Positions 32,651 through 42,124 of a stretch of DNA of 64,000 nucleotides are shown piece after piece. The DNA is from Bradyrhizobium sp. CCBAU 53340. GTDB lineage: Bacteria; Pseudomonadota; Alphaproteobacteria; Rhizobiales; Xanthobacteraceae. The notes below the pieces were generated by a model. The model did not search any database and was not told where the DNA came from. It was given only the letters and a program-made list of their open reading frames with translations. The stretch is taken from the NCBI RefSeq assembly GCF_015291645.1, contig NZ_CP030056.1:310001-374000 (forward strand), read 5' to 3'. Position 1 is the stretch's first letter, and every line of letters begins with the position of its first letter. The position numbers and the translations under genes were made by a program.

Positions 32651-33292
32651 GCCAGGGCGCACAGCACGATGTGCACGCAAGGCTTCGTTACCTTCACGCT
32701 TGCGCCGGCGTTTGCTGGCGATACCATCCCTGCCGAACATCGGTCCTCCCAGGAAAGGCGTAGCGGTTGTCCCGCCATCTTCCCTTGCGCGAAGGTTCGC
32801 ATGAATTAGTTGCCTAGGCAACAAAAAACCTTTGCCTCCGGCTTGAACCCTCCCTTCCTTATTCGCGAACCTCTCCTGGTTCGCGGATAGGCGGCAACCG
32901 CTTATAGACCCTTTGTCGATTGCGAGGGGCCGACAATCCGCCGTCTGGCAGAGCATCCTGGCAGCGCGCGCGGCGAGATGCTCAATGTCGAGCCATCGGA
33001 AAGGATCGCTACTAACATAGAGGCCAAGTTCGAGACGGCGCTAGCGGTTTAATGTCAACCCGGGACTGCCGAGAGGATGAAGAGATAAAGTCCGTAAATG
33101 CGAGAGCGAAGGGAGCCGCCGTCATTGGGAGCTTGCTGGCTCGCGCAGCGTATCTACCGGGTCGCACCCAAGCGGCACGACCGAGGAGAGCAGCGCGCTG
33201 CTAGGGGCGGTCGAGACACCCCCGGTATCGATTCTCCGGACCATCCTTAGAAAAAAGACGCATTCAAATGGCGAAGGGTAGCTGACCTCTCG
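32651..33292. other. Gene-free interval with several inverted repeats
   Basis: These 642 bp lie between the MarR gene and the nickel permease gene, which converge. No convincing gene is seen. They contain a perfect 14-bp palindrome (32809-32822), the inverted repeats CGCGAACC/GGTTCGCG (32864-32885) and GAGCATC/GATGCTC (32951-32983), and a motif (32816-32837) shared with the gap at the far side of the hydrogenase region. This could be the scar or boundary of a rearrangement. Confidence 0.45.
32809..32822. promoter_or_regulatory. Perfect palindrome GTTGCCTAGGCAAC (MarR-operator-like)
   Basis: This is a 14-bp perfect palindrome, 159 bp past the MarR stop codon. Its shape resembles operators of MarR-family regulators, but no promoter-bearing gene start lies next to it. 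It may be an orphan site left after loss of a gene. Confidence 0.4.
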
Positions 33293-33991
33293 CTAGCCAG
33301 CGGCGGCGACTGTTCCATAGATGGTCAAGAGGCCAAGTCCCATCGCGATGTTTCCGATAACGAACTGCAAAGACCGGTTGACCCAAGTTAAGGTTCGGGC
33401 TGAGATGACTAAGGGAACCGCAATCAGCGACGACAGTGCGGCCATCCCCATCATCGAGCCCATACCAAATAGTAACACGTAAAGTATCCCCGCTAGATGG
33501 TTCGGCGCTTGTGAGACGGTTAAGACGAGGAGCGCGGCTGAGCCTGCCATCCCATGCATGAGCCCGACCGCCAGCGTCCGCCAGCGCGCACCATGGTCAT
33601 GATCATGCGCGCGCGCCTCAGGGCGCCAAATTTCGCTCTTGTGACTAGGAGCACGAAAATCTGAGATGTGATGGTGAACATGGACACGTTCGCGCCATAA
33701 GCGCCATATGACGTTGCTTCCTAACAGAATCAACATGAAGCCGACGGCCGCCTCTAGCGGTTGCGAAACGCCCGGCGGAATTGCATATCCGAGCACCAAA
33801 GCCGCCCCGGAGAACAGGAACAAAGTGATGGTGTGTCCAATTCCCCACGTCAACCCATGCTTGACGATCTCGCCCACATCGCTGCGGCGCGCCGCAATGC
33901 TCGATACCGCCGCAATGTGATCGGCCTCGAGCGCGTGCTGCATGCCCAGCAGCAGTCCCAGCCCCAATATTCCGAACATGGCAAGATCCAA
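33293..33991 (-). CDS. Nickel/cobalt-type permease (NiCoT/UreH-like)
   Basis: This 232-residue membrane protein has about six hydrophobic segments. HALEADH at about residue 19 matches the H-x4-D-H signature of nickel/cobalt permeases. A His-rich cytoplasmic loop (RVHVHHH, ARAHDHDHG) sits mid-protein and GLMHGMAGSAALLVL follows. It is the last gene of the hydrogenase operon, 3 bp after hypB, and probably supplies Ni(II) for the [NiFe] site. Confidence 0.85.
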   Translation of the reverse strand: MDLAMFGILGLGLLLGMQHALEADHIAAVSSIAARRSDVGEIVKHGLTWGIGHTITLFLFSGAALVLGYAIPPGVSQPLEAAVGFMLILLGSNVIWRLWRERVHVHHHISDFRAPSHKSEIWRPEARAHDHDHGARWRTLAVGLMHGMAGSAALLVLTVSQAPNHLAGILYVLLFGMGSMMGMAALSSLIAVPLVISARTLTWVNRSLQFVIGNIAMGLGLLTIYGTVAAAG

Positions 33992-33994
33992 TCA

Positions 33995-34972
33995 TCAAGA
34001 GGGAAATACGGTGTCCTTCAGCAACTTGCTTTGCCGTCGTATCCAACCGTACCACTCCTCAAATCCTGCGCCGTTTCTGGCCGAGACCTGCAGAACCTCG
34101 ATGGCCGGGTTGACGTCTCTGGCGTATGCCACCGCGCGATCGACATCGAAATCCACATGCGGAAGCAAGTCGAGCTTGTTCAAGATCATGAGGTCAGCCG
34201 ACCGGAACATGTGAGGATATTTGATCGGCTTGTCCTCTCCCTCGGTCACTGAGAGGATGACGACCCTTGCATGTTCGCCAAGGTCGAACATCGCAGGACA
34301 AACTAGATTTCCGACATTCTCGATCATCACGATCGATTCCGGCGGTGGACGCAGCTCTGAAAGAGCGCGCGCAATCATGTCGGCCTCGAGATGGCAACCC
34401 GTGCCCGTATTGACCTGGACTGCTGGGGCGCCTGCGCGTCGAATTCGCTCCCCATCATTGGCCGTCACCTGGTCTCCTTCGATGACGAAGAGATTGACCT
34501 CGTGATGAAGGTCGCCAATGGTTCGCTCCAGCAGCGTGGTCTTGCCGGCGCCGGGCGAGCTTGCGAGGTTCAGGGCCAGGATTTCGCGACCGGCGAACCA
34601 GGCCCGGTTCCTTGCTGCCAAAACGTCGTTCTTGGCGAGGATCCGGGCTTCCAGATCGAGCACCAGGCCCGCAGCTTCGTCATGATTGGTATGCCCGTGT
34701 TCGTGGGCATGGTCATGCGAATGTCGGCGTCCATGATGTCCGTGATCATGATGGTCATGATGATGGTGATCATGGCCGTGTCCAGCGTGAGAGTGGACGT
34801 GGGCGGGATCATGGTCATGCGAATGGGCGTGAGCAACGCCATCCGCGTGGACATGGAAATGATCATGCAGGTGCTCACCGGTCTCCCCACCGCCCAGGCT
34901 CGCTTCATGTCCGGTCTGGAGATTGATCACCGTGGCACCCGCCTTGGCGCCGCAACCGCAATGTCCGCACAT
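33995..34972 (-). CDS. hypB: HypB, GTPase for nickel insertion
   Basis: The gene encodes 325 residues from the ATG at 34972, which shares a base with the hypA stop (TGATG). It begins MCGHCGCG, the high-affinity N-terminal metal motif. A very His-rich segment (about residues 45-105) follows, suited to nickel storage. The G domain has the P-loop [12 protein letters not shown], the metal-linker [23 protein letters not shown] and LNKLDLLP. It works with HypA on the hydrogenase large subunit. Confidence 0.96.
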   Translation of the reverse strand: MCGHCGCGAKAGATVINLQTGHEASLGGGETGEHLHDHFHVHADGVAHAHSHDHDPAHVHSHAGHGHDHHHHDHHDHGHHGRRHSHDHAHEHGHTNHDEAAGLVLDLEARILAKNDVLAARNRAWFAGREILALNLASSPGAGKTTLLERTIGDLHHEVNLFVIEGDQVTANDGERIRRAGAPAVQVNTGTGCHLEADMIARALSELRPPPESIVMIENVGNLVCPAMFDLGEHARVVILSVTEGEDKPIKYPHMFRSADLMILNKLDLLPHVDFDVDRAVAYARDVNPAIEVLQVSARNGAGFEEWYGWIRRQSKLLKDTVFPS

Positions 34973-35313
34973 CAGGCAGCCTCCCCTTCGATCTCCATGC
35001 TTCTGATCTTCAATTCCTCGCCCTGAAGGCGCGTAAACTGCCGCGAGCCACAAGGGCACGGCGCAAACAGGCTCGCCTGCTCGAATTCCGAACGACACGT
35101 CGCGCACAGCGCTCGCCCGGCCACGCGCCTGATGTCGAGCGCTGTGCCGTCAAGAGGCGTCCCGCGGGCGACGGTCTCGAAGCAGAATGCGATCGCCTCT
35201 CCCATCACGCCGGAGAGATCTCCAACATCGACGGTGATGCGGCGGACCTTGCGGCCCTTGGCGGCATCGCTGACGATCGCCACGATGTTACGGGTGATGC
35301 CGAGCTCGTGCAT
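34972..35313 (-). CDS. hypA: HypA, nickel metallochaperone
   Basis: This 113-residue protein begins MHELGIT (His2 binds nickel). The zinc site is formed by CATC and CPCG separated by 13 residues. It hands nickel to the apo large subunit with HypB. It lies 8 bp after hypE. Confidence 0.95.
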   Translation of the reverse strand: MHELGITRNIVAIVSDAAKGRKVRRITVDVGDLSGVMGEAIAFCFETVARGTPLDGTALDIRRVAGRALCATCRSEFEQASLFAPCPCGSRQFTRLQGEELKIRSMEIEGEAA

Positions 35314-35321
35314 GGGTCCTC

Positions 35322-36389
35322 TCAGCAGATCCGAGGCAGCTGTTCGCCGACGAGCATGTCGACCATTCGGTGTCCGCCAAAGCTCGTCCGCATCATGACG
35401 CGGCTATCCTGGTCCGAGGTGATCCGGCCGATACGGGCGGCATCCAAACCCAGTGGATCTCGCCGCATGGCAGCCAGCGCGGCTTCGGCCTGATCGGGGG
35501 GAACGATCACGACGATCTTGCCCTCATTGGCGAGATAGAGCGGATCGAGCCCAAGCACCTCGCAGAACGCCTTCACTTCCTCGCGGATCGGCGTCATGCC
35601 CTCCTCGATCTCGATGGAGACCCCCGAGCCGTCCGCGATCTCGTTCAGCACCGTCGCGACGCCGCCGCGCGTCGCGTCCCGAATGAAGCGAGTGCCCGGT
35701 GCGGCGGCGAGGATCGCGCCGATCAGCTCGTGCAGACAGGCGCAATCGCTGGCGATCGGCGTCTCGAGCGCCATGTCGCCGCGGGCGCACAGGATGGCGG
35801 CACCGTGGTCACCCAGCAGTCCGTTCACGAGGACGGCGTCGCCGGCGCGGGCCTTGTCCACGCCGAGCGCGAGCGAGGCAGGGATCGCGCCTACGCCCGT
35901 GGTCGTGATGAAGATCTTGTCGCACGCTCCCCGTGGCACGACCTTGGTGTCGCCCGTGACGATCTGCACCCCCGCTTGCGAAGCCGTTCGCGCCATGGAA
36001 AGCGCGACCTGTCGCAAGAGATCGATCTGCACGCCCTCCTCGATGATGACCGCGCAGGACAGATACATGGGCACCGCCCCGCCGACGGCGAGATCGTTCA
36101 CCGTGCCGCAAACCGCGAGCTTTCCGATATCGCCGCCCGGGAAGAACAGGGGATCGACCACGAAGGAGTCGGTCGTAAAGGCGAGCCTGTCGCCATGGGC
36201 TGCGAAGACCGCCAGATCGAACCGCGCCTGATCCTCGAGCGGCTCACAGGCGTGCTCGCCGAAGGCCGTCAGAAACACGTCGTCAATCAGGTCCTTCATG
36301 GCTTTGCCGCCGCCGCCATGAGCCAGCGTCACCGAGCTGACATTGACTTTGCCGCGCGTGCGCGTCTTGACGAAGGGGACGAAATTCAT
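35322..36389 (-). CDS. hypE: HypE, carbamoyl dehydratase (cyanide ligand synthesis)
   Basis: The gene encodes 355 residues from the ATG at 36389, overlapping hypD by 4 bp; the longer open frame upstream is a shadow of hypD. The PurM-like ATP-binding N domain has LAHGGGGKAMKDLI and GTVNDLAVGGAVP. The protein ends PRIC, the carbamoylated C-terminal cysteine that is dehydrated to thiocyanate for the Fe(CN)2 group. Confidence 0.95.
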   Translation of the reverse strand: MNFVPFVKTRTRGKVNVSSVTLAHGGGGKAMKDLIDDVFLTAFGEHACEPLEDQARFDLAVFAAHGDRLAFTTDSFVVDPLFFPGGDIGKLAVCGTVNDLAVGGAVPMYLSCAVIIEEGVQIDLLRQVALSMARTASQAGVQIVTGDTKVVPRGACDKIFITTTGVGAIPASLALGVDKARAGDAVLVNGLLGDHGAAILCARGDMALETPIASDCACLHELIGAILAAAPGTRFIRDATRGGVATVLNEIADGSGVSIEIEEGMTPIREEVKAFCEVLGLDPLYLANEGKIVVIVPPDQAEAALAAMRRDPLGLDAARIGRITSDQDSRVMMRTSFGGHRMVDMLVGEQLPRIC

Positions 36390-37516
36390 ACGACCTCCGC
36401 TTGGCGCTTTTGGCCGCCATACTGGTAGTAGGCAGCACAGGCTCCTTCGGAGGACACCATCAGTGCTCCGAGAGGCGTTTCCGGCGTGCATGAGGTGCCG
36501 AACACCTTGCATTGCCACGGCTTGAGTGCGCCCTTCAGCACCTCGCCGCACTGGCACGATTTCGGGTCGGCGATCCTGACGTTGGGAATCGCGAATTTGC
36601 GCTCCGCGTCGAAATGCACATAAGCATCGCGCAGGCGCACGCCGGAATGATCGATCGATCCAAGCCCGCGCCACTCGAAGAACTCGCGCAATTCGTATAC
36701 TTGGGCCACCGCGCGCAGCGCCGCGTTGTTGCCCTCGCTCGGCACGACGCGGGCATACTGGTTCTCGACCTCGACCCGCCCCTCCGCGATCTGCTTCAGC
36801 AGCATCCAGATAGACTGGAGGATGTCGAGCGGCTCGAAGCCGGCGACCACCATCGGCTTGCGATAGAAATTGGCGATGAACTCGTAAGGAGCCGTGCCGA
36901 TCACCATCGACACGTGGCCGGGCCCGAGGAAGCCGTCGAGCTGCAGGCCGGGACTGTCGAGGATCGCCTTGATGGTCGGAACGATCGTGATGTGGTTGCA
37001 GAACACGGAGAAGTTCCGGATCCCCTCGCTCTCCGCCTGCAGGATCGTCAATGCGGTCGACGGCATGGTGGTCTCGAAGCCGAGGCCGAAGAAAACGACC
37101 TCGCGAGCGGGATTGCGCCGAGCGAGCTGGAGCGCGTCCATCGGCGAATAGACCATGCGCACGTCGGCACCATCCGCCTTGGCCTGCAGGAGGCTCTTCC
37201 GCGAGCCGGGCACGCGCATCGCGTCTCCGAAGGTTGTGAAGATGACCTTCGGGTTCTCCGCGATCGCGACGCAATCATCGACCCGTCCCATCGGCAGGAC
37301 GCAGACCGGACATCCCGGACCATGAACCAGCTCGATAGCCTTGGGCAACATGCCCTCGAGCCCATAGCGGAAGATCGAATGGGTGTGCCCGCCGCAGACC
37401 TCCATCAGGTAAAGCGGCCGGCCCTCCGGAAGTTTCATGCCGGAAACCAGCGACTCGATCTCGCCGATGAGTACGCGCGCCTTTTCGCCGTCGCGGAATT
37501 CGTCGACATATTTCAT
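36386..37516 (-). CDS. hypD: HypD, Fe(CN)2CO scaffold assembly protein
   Basis: This 376-residue protein has the conserved segments MEVCGGHTHSIFRYGLEGML, VHGPGCPVCVLPMGRVDD, FFGLGFETTMPST and GFEPLDILQSIWML. C-terminal cysteines (SCQCGEVLKG, FGTSC) bind the [4Fe-4S] cluster. It transfers the Fe(CN)2CO unit with HypC. It lies between the SIS gene and hypE with 4-bp overlaps on both sides. Confidence 0.96.
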   Translation of the reverse strand: MKYVDEFRDGEKARVLIGEIESLVSGMKLPEGRPLYLMEVCGGHTHSIFRYGLEGMLPKAIELVHGPGCPVCVLPMGRVDDCVAIAENPKVIFTTFGDAMRVPGSRKSLLQAKADGADVRMVYSPMDALQLARRNPAREVVFFGLGFETTMPSTALTILQAESEGIRNFSVFCNHITIVPTIKAILDSPGLQLDGFLGPGHVSMVIGTAPYEFIANFYRKPMVVAGFEPLDILQSIWMLLKQIAEGRVEVENQYARVVPSEGNNAALRAVAQVYELREFFEWRGLGSIDHSGVRLRDAYVHFDAERKFAIPNVRIADPKSCQCGEVLKGALKPWQCKVFGTSCTPETPLGALMVSSEGACAAYYQYGGQKRQAEVV

Positions 37517-38205
37517 GCCACGGCTCCCTTCGTTCGCGCCGATCCCCGGTCGTCAGCCAAGAGCGTGTGAACGAGATCCCAGAGGATGTGGTAGGCGGTT
37601 ACATGGCACTCCTGGGTGCGATGGATCGACGTCGTCGGGACGACCAGGCAATGGTCGACGACACCCGCGGTTTTCATCTTTCCGCCGTCGCCGCCCGCAA
37701 GCCCAATGGTCACGAGGCCCATCTCCTTCGCCTTGGCAAAGGCGGCCATCAGGTTCGACGAATTGCCGCTGGTGGAGATGCCAATGAGCGCATCGCCTTT
37801 CCGCCCCTGGGCCACGATCTGGCGGACGAAGACGTGATCGAAACCGAGGTCGTTTCCGACCGCCGAGATCATCGCCAGATCGGCGACGAGGTTGGTTGCG
37901 GCCAGTGCGGGCCTGCCCGCCGTGATCGGGTGGACGAACTCCACGGCGACATGCGAGGCGTCGCAGCTCGAGCCGCCATTGCCCATCGAGAATAGCCGTC
38001 CGCCGTTGCGATAGACATCCGCGACCGTTTTCGCCGCGGCGATCAGCACCGCGGCGTTCTCGGCAAAGAAGCGCGCATTGGTGTCGCGCGAATCGCGTGC
38101 CTTCTCTTCGACCGAGAGCAGGAGGGCGGCATCCAGCCGCGCCGGCTCCTGCTGTCCGCCATGCAGAAACGGATAAAGTTCCTTCAGGTCGCTGTTGCCT
38201 GACAT
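37513..38205 (-). CDS. SIS-domain phosphosugar isomerase (GmhA-like) inside the hyp operon
   Basis: This 230-residue SIS protein contains MGNGGSSCDASHVAVEFVHP, DALIGISTSGNSSNLMAAFA and the late RTQECHVTAYHILWDLVHTL, as in sedoheptulose-7-phosphate isomerases. Its coupling to hypC and hypD (4-bp overlap with hypD) makes a hydrogenase-linked role likely. No established maturation step needs such an enzyme, so its function here is open. Confidence 0.85.
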   Translation of the reverse strand: MSGNSDLKELYPFLHGGQQEPARLDAALLLSVEEKARDSRDTNARFFAENAAVLIAAAKTVADVYRNGGRLFSMGNGGSSCDASHVAVEFVHPITAGRPALAATNLVADLAMISAVGNDLGFDHVFVRQIVAQGRKGDALIGISTSGNSSNLMAAFAKAKEMGLVTIGLAGGDGGKMKTAGVVDHCLVVPTTSIHRTQECHVTAYHILWDLVHTLLADDRGSARTKGAVA

Positions 38206-38209
38206 GGCG

Positions 38210-38500
38210 CTACCCTCCCGGCTCAGCTGCCGAACGCTTCATGGCTTCGATTTCAGCCTGTGCTTCACCCAGTTCTGTGAGAATCTTGAGCGTTTGCGCG
38301 GCTTCTTCCTCGTCGATCCGGCTCATCGCGAATCCGACATGGACGAGCACCCAGTCGCCGAGGCAGGCCGACGGCGGATGATCCTCGCTGACGATGCAGG
38401 CGATGTTGACCTGCCGCTTGACGCCGCTGACGTCGACGGTCGCAAGCTTTCTCGCTTCGTCGTCGATCCTTACGATCCGCCCGGGAATACCGAGACACAT
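38210..38500 (-). CDS. hypC: HypC, hydrogenase maturation chaperone
   Basis: This 96-residue protein begins MCLGIPGRI, with the essential Cys2 that carries the Fe(CN)2CO group with HypD. VDVSGVKRQVN, LGDWVLVHVGFAMSRIDEEEA and a short C-terminal helix follow the HypC/HupF pattern. Its start lies 31 bp inside the 3' end of hypF, in another frame. Confidence 0.95.
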   Translation of the reverse strand: MCLGIPGRIVRIDDEARKLATVDVSGVKRQVNIACIVSEDHPPSACLGDWVLVHVGFAMSRIDEEEAAQTLKILTELGEAQAEIEAMKRSAAEPGG

Positions 38501-40926
38501 GACGGCTTTCCTTCCCTGAAGTCTTTGTTTGATTTCATCAGATGCGCAGCTCCAATGACGGCTTGGCCGAGAGCAAGTCCGCCATCGTTGGACGGAACGC
38601 GCGCATGTGACAGCACAGTGAACTGCTCGCGCTCCAGCCGGCGCACCACCTCCTCGAATAGGATGCGGTTCTGGAAGCAGCCGCCGGTGAGCGCGACGGT
38701 CGAGAAGCGTCGCTCGCCGTCCTCGGGGGAGCCGGCGAGCTTGCGTGTCATGGCGGCGATGGACTTGGCCAGCCCCTTGTGGAACCGTGCAGCCATCACC
38801 GGCGCCGGTGTCTTCAGGATCAGGTCACCCAGCACCGCATGCCACATCGCGAGCGGCTCGATATAGGGCAAACCCGTGCCGGCGAGATTGGGGATCGTCA
38901 GCGGATAGGCCAGCGCCTCGTCTTCATCGGCGAGAGTTTTCTCGTCGACCATGGCTTCCAGCCGCGCCGCCGCCTCGCCCTCATAGCTCTGCGCGTCCCG
39001 GCAGACATCGAGGGCGGCGGCCATGGCGTCGAACAAGCGCCCGCAGGATGATGCTGGCGGAGCGTTGATGCGGTTGCGCGCCATCGAATCCAGCAGCGCG
39101 CGCGGCTTTGCCGCCAAATATGAATGGAGCTCGAGCTCGGCGAAATTCATTGTCAGCTCGGCCCAGCTCATCTCCGCCATGAGATGCGCATAGAGATTGC
39201 GCCAGGGCTCGCGCACGGCCTGGACGCCGCCAAGCATCGGGATCGGCTTGAACGTACCGGCCCGCGTGTAGCCGACATAGTCGGCGAGCATGAACTCGCC
39301 GCCCCAGAACGTCGCGTCCTCGCCCCATCCGAGACCATCGAGAACGATCCCGAGGACCGGACGGCCGTCGAGCGCATATCCGTTCTCGGCAAGACAGGCC
39401 GCCACATGGGCGTGATGATGCTGCACCTCCATCAAAGGCAGCGTCCCGCCCGCCAGGTGCTCGCGCGCGAGCTTGGAGGACAGATATTCGGGGTGCATGT
39501 CGGCGATCACTGCCGTAGGCTCGTGCTCGAAGAGCGCGGCATAGAGCGATAGGTTCTTCCTGTAATCGTCGAATGTCGCGACATCCTCCAGGTCGCCCTG
39601 ATGCTGGGACAGGATCGCAGCGCCGTCCTTGAGCAAACAGAACGTGGCCTTCAGCTCCCCGCCCATGGCGAGCAGATCGGGCGCTTTCGCGAACCCCCTG
39701 GGCAGGGCGATCGGCGCCGGTGCGTATCCTCTGGCGCGACGCAGGAGCCGCGGCCCGCCCGCCACCACCCGGACCACAGAATCGTCGACACGGTTGGCGA
39801 TGCGCCGATCGTGGGTGAGCGCGAACGTCGCAATCCCCGCGAGGCGCTCCGTCATCTCCGTATCGCCCGTCACCTGCGGCTCGCTCGACAAATTGCCGCT
39901 GGTCATGACGACCGGCCGGTCCATCCGCCGCAGCAGCAAGACATGCAGCGGCGTCGTCGGCAGCATGAAACCGAGCGTCCGCAATCCCGGTGCAATCTCG
40001 TCAGGCAGGTGCTCCGGCCCATTCGCATGCAGGAGCACGATGGGGGCCGCCGGGCTTGTCAACGCGACCAACTCGTGTTCGGCGAGATCGCAGAACCGGC
40101 GGATAACGTCAACGTCCCTGGCCATCAGGGCAAACGGCTTGCCGTCCCGCTGTTTCAGTTTGCGCAGCCTCCTGACCGTGTCGGCCTGGGTGGCGTCACA
40201 GGCGAGCTGGTAGCCGCCGAGCCCTTTGACGGCGACGATTTCGCCCTTCTGGATCAGGCTGCACGCCGCATCCACATCGTCAAGCATGGAAAACTGCTCG
40301 AAGGTAAAGTGACGCCCGTCGAGCCTGACCAGCTTCGCCTTGGGCCCGCAGGCATGGCAGGCGATCGGTTCGGCGTGAAACCGCCGGTCGGAAGGGTCGC
40401 GGTATTCGCGGGCGCAGTCGGCGCACATTGCAAACGGCGACATCGCGGTCTTGGCGCGATCGTAGGGGATGCCGTCGACGATGCTCAGCCGCGGCCCGCA
40501 ATTGGTGCAATTGGTGAAGGGGTAGCGGAAGCGGCGCGCAAAGGGATCGGTGGTTTCGCGCGCGCAATCGGCACAGAGCGCCGCGTCAGGTGAAATCTCG
40601 GTATGAGCCCCGCCATGTGCGCTCTCGACTATCGCAAAATCGTCGCGCAGCACGCCCGCATAGGCGGTGATCTCGATTGCCTCGATCTGGCTCAGCGGCG
40701 GCGGATCGCCAGCGATGCGGTCGACGAGCATGTCAATGATCGCCCGTTCTCCCTGCACGCGAACCAGAACGCCTTCTCCGTCATTCAGCACCTCGCCGCC
40801 AAGCCGCAGTTCCCGCGCGTGGCGCCAGACCGCCGGCCGGAAGCCGACGCCCTGCACACGTCCGCGAAACCGGATTTCAACGACCTCGACAGGGTTCTGC
40901 GGCGCGGCGAGGTTGAGCCTGCTCAT
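38470..40926 (-). CDS. hypF: HypF, carbamoyltransferase
   Basis: The gene encodes 818 residues from the ATG at 40926 (4-bp overlap with the NHL gene). It has four domains: acylphosphatase (FRGRVQGVGFRPAVWRHA), two zinc-finger-like Cys pairs (CADCARE, CTNCGP, CADCARE, CHACGP), a YrdC-like domain (VKGLGGYQLACDAT, KRDGKPFALMARD written KQRDGKPFALMARD) and a Kae1-like domain (EVQHHHAHVAACLAENG). It makes the carbamoyl group of the cyanide ligands and passes it to HypE. Confidence 0.95.
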   Translation of the reverse strand: MSRLNLAAPQNPVEVVEIRFRGRVQGVGFRPAVWRHARELRLGGEVLNDGEGVLVRVQGERAIIDMLVDRIAGDPPPLSQIEAIEITAYAGVLRDDFAIVESAHGGAHTEISPDAALCADCARETTDPFARRFRYPFTNCTNCGPRLSIVDGIPYDRAKTAMSPFAMCADCAREYRDPSDRRFHAEPIACHACGPKAKLVRLDGRHFTFEQFSMLDDVDAACSLIQKGEIVAVKGLGGYQLACDATQADTVRRLRKLKQRDGKPFALMARDVDVIRRFCDLAEHELVALTSPAAPIVLLHANGPEHLPDEIAPGLRTLGFMLPTTPLHVLLLRRMDRPVVMTSGNLSSEPQVTGDTEMTERLAGIATFALTHDRRIANRVDDSVVRVVAGGPRLLRRARGYAPAPIALPRGFAKAPDLLAMGGELKATFCLLKDGAAILSQHQGDLEDVATFDDYRKNLSLYAALFEHEPTAVIADMHPEYLSSKLAREHLAGGTLPLMEVQHHHAHVAACLAENGYALDGRPVLGIVLDGLGWGEDATFWGGEFMLADYVGYTRAGTFKPIPMLGGVQAVREPWRNLYAHLMAEMSWAELTMNFAELELHSYLAAKPRALLDSMARNRINAPPASSCGRLFDAMAAALDVCRDAQSYEGEAAARLEAMVDEKTLADEDEALAYPLTIPNLAGTGLPYIEPLAMWHAVLGDLILKTPAPVMAARFHKGLAKSIAAMTRKLAGSPEDGERRFSTVALTGGCFQNRILFEEVVRRLEREQFTVLSHARVPSNDGGLALGQAVIGAAHLMKSNKDFREGKPSCVSVFPGGS

Positions 40927-42122
40927 GGTGTTTTGTCCCAGATCAGGATCCGGTTGTTGCCGGTGTCGGCGATCGCCAGAGTCCGACCGACTGCCGAAGC
41001 AGCATAAGGCCAGCACAGGCTGTCGCGACTTGCCGCGCGCCAGCGATTGTCACCTTTGTCGGCAAAGCCGTTCTGGGCCGCCAGCCCTGTGGCCGGCGCA
41101 TCCATGGCGAGGTCCTGGAGATGGAAGCCAAGCAGCCGCGAATTTGCGGTATCGCAGACCACGAGCTGGCCATCCCAGATGACGAGACCATAGGGCATGC
41201 TCATCGCGCTCGAGGATGGATCGTACGAGCTGCGATTGTGATCGACGCCCGCGAAATCGTCCTGGCCCAGCACGAAATCGCACGGCGTCCCGCTGACGGT
41301 GGGGAAATGGCGCCATACCATGACGCGATTGTTGCCCGCGTCCGAGATCGCGAGTGCGCCGTCATGGCAGGCGATGCCGTGCGGCCACCGCATGCTGGTG
41401 GCACAGACGTCGCCGCCGGCATTGTCATCACGGGTGACGAAGTCTCTTTGGCCGAGGACCAGATCGGCCGGCGTGCCGTTGGCGGTCGGAATGCCGTTCC
41501 AGATCAGAACGCGGCGATTTCCGGTGTCGCAGACGATCAGCCTGCCCTGGAAGATCGCGACCCCGTAGCACCAATTCAGTGTGTCGGAGCGAGACACCGC
41601 TCTTCCGCGATTGGCTAGGCCTGAGACGAAGTCCGCCTGACCTAGAACCACATCGGCGGGCTGGTTCGAGGCGGATGGATAGCGATTCCAGATCAGGATC
41701 CGGTGATTCCATGCATCCGCCACGGCCAGGATGCCGTCTGCGGCAGCGACGCCGGTCGGGAAGTTGAGCGTGTCGGGGCCGATGTCGCGCTTGGCGTTGC
41801 GGCCCTCGCGCGAGAAGTCGGATTGACCGATCAGAATATCGGCGGGCGCTTGATCGGAGGACGGACAGCGGCTCCAGATCAGCAGCCGATGATGGCCACT
41901 GTCGCAGACGAACATGGGCCCGTTCTTGTCGAGACACACCCCACGCGGGCCGAACAACGTCTGGGCCGACGGAACGATCGATTGCACAAGTCCGTCCGGC
42001 GTGACCTCTCCACCCAGAATCACGCGGGCGCCGGCCGGCGAGAGAAACCGGCGTGGCACGTGGTTGTCGCGCATCCTAGCGCGCGGTCGGTCCAAGCGAA
42101 TGGTTGCGGCTGAAGTGATCAT
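40923..42122 (-). CDS. NHL-repeat beta-propeller protein of the group 1h hydrogenase operon
   Basis: This 399-residue protein has about six repeats built round D-x-G-N-x-R-x-L-I-W (VCDSGHHRLLIW, VADAWNHRILIW, VCDTGNRRVLIW, ISDAGNNRVMVW, IADTGNNRILIW) alternating with VLGQ-x-DF segments. No signal peptide is evident. Such proteins recur next to group 1h hydrogenase genes and may be interaction or scaffold parts. The start could be later (Met17). It overlaps hypF by 4 bp. Confidence 0.88.
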   Translation of the reverse strand: MITSAATIRLDRPRARMRDNHVPRRFLSPAGARVILGGEVTPDGLVQSIVPSAQTLFGPRGVCLDKNGPMFVCDSGHHRLLIWSRCPSSDQAPADILIGQSDFSREGRNAKRDIGPDTLNFPTGVAAADGILAVADAWNHRILIWNRYPSASNQPADVVLGQADFVSGLANRGRAVSRSDTLNWCYGVAIFQGRLIVCDTGNRRVLIWNGIPTANGTPADLVLGQRDFVTRDDNAGGDVCATSMRWPHGIACHDGALAISDAGNNRVMVWRHFPTVSGTPCDFVLGQDDFAGVDHNRSSYDPSSSAMSMPYGLVIWDGQLVVCDTANSRLLGFHLQDLAMDAPATGLAAQNGFADKGDNRWRAASRDSLCWPYAASAVGRTLAIADTGNNRILIWDKTP

Positions 42123-42124
42123 GG

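Noticed and set aside
32060..32740. Minus-strand ORF with GGGAGG before an ATG at 32740
   Set aside because: Most of it is antisense to the MarR gene, is Arg-rich and has no recognisable domain; the ribosome-site match is likely chance.
34973..35107. N-terminal extension of hypB
   Set aside because: The extension is out-of-frame hypA sequence; HypB proteins start with the [12 protein letters not shown] motif at 34972.
38470..38500. Frameshift at the hypF/hypC overlap
   Set aside because: Both proteins have normal ends and starts; a 31-bp overlap in different frames is acceptable in this operon.
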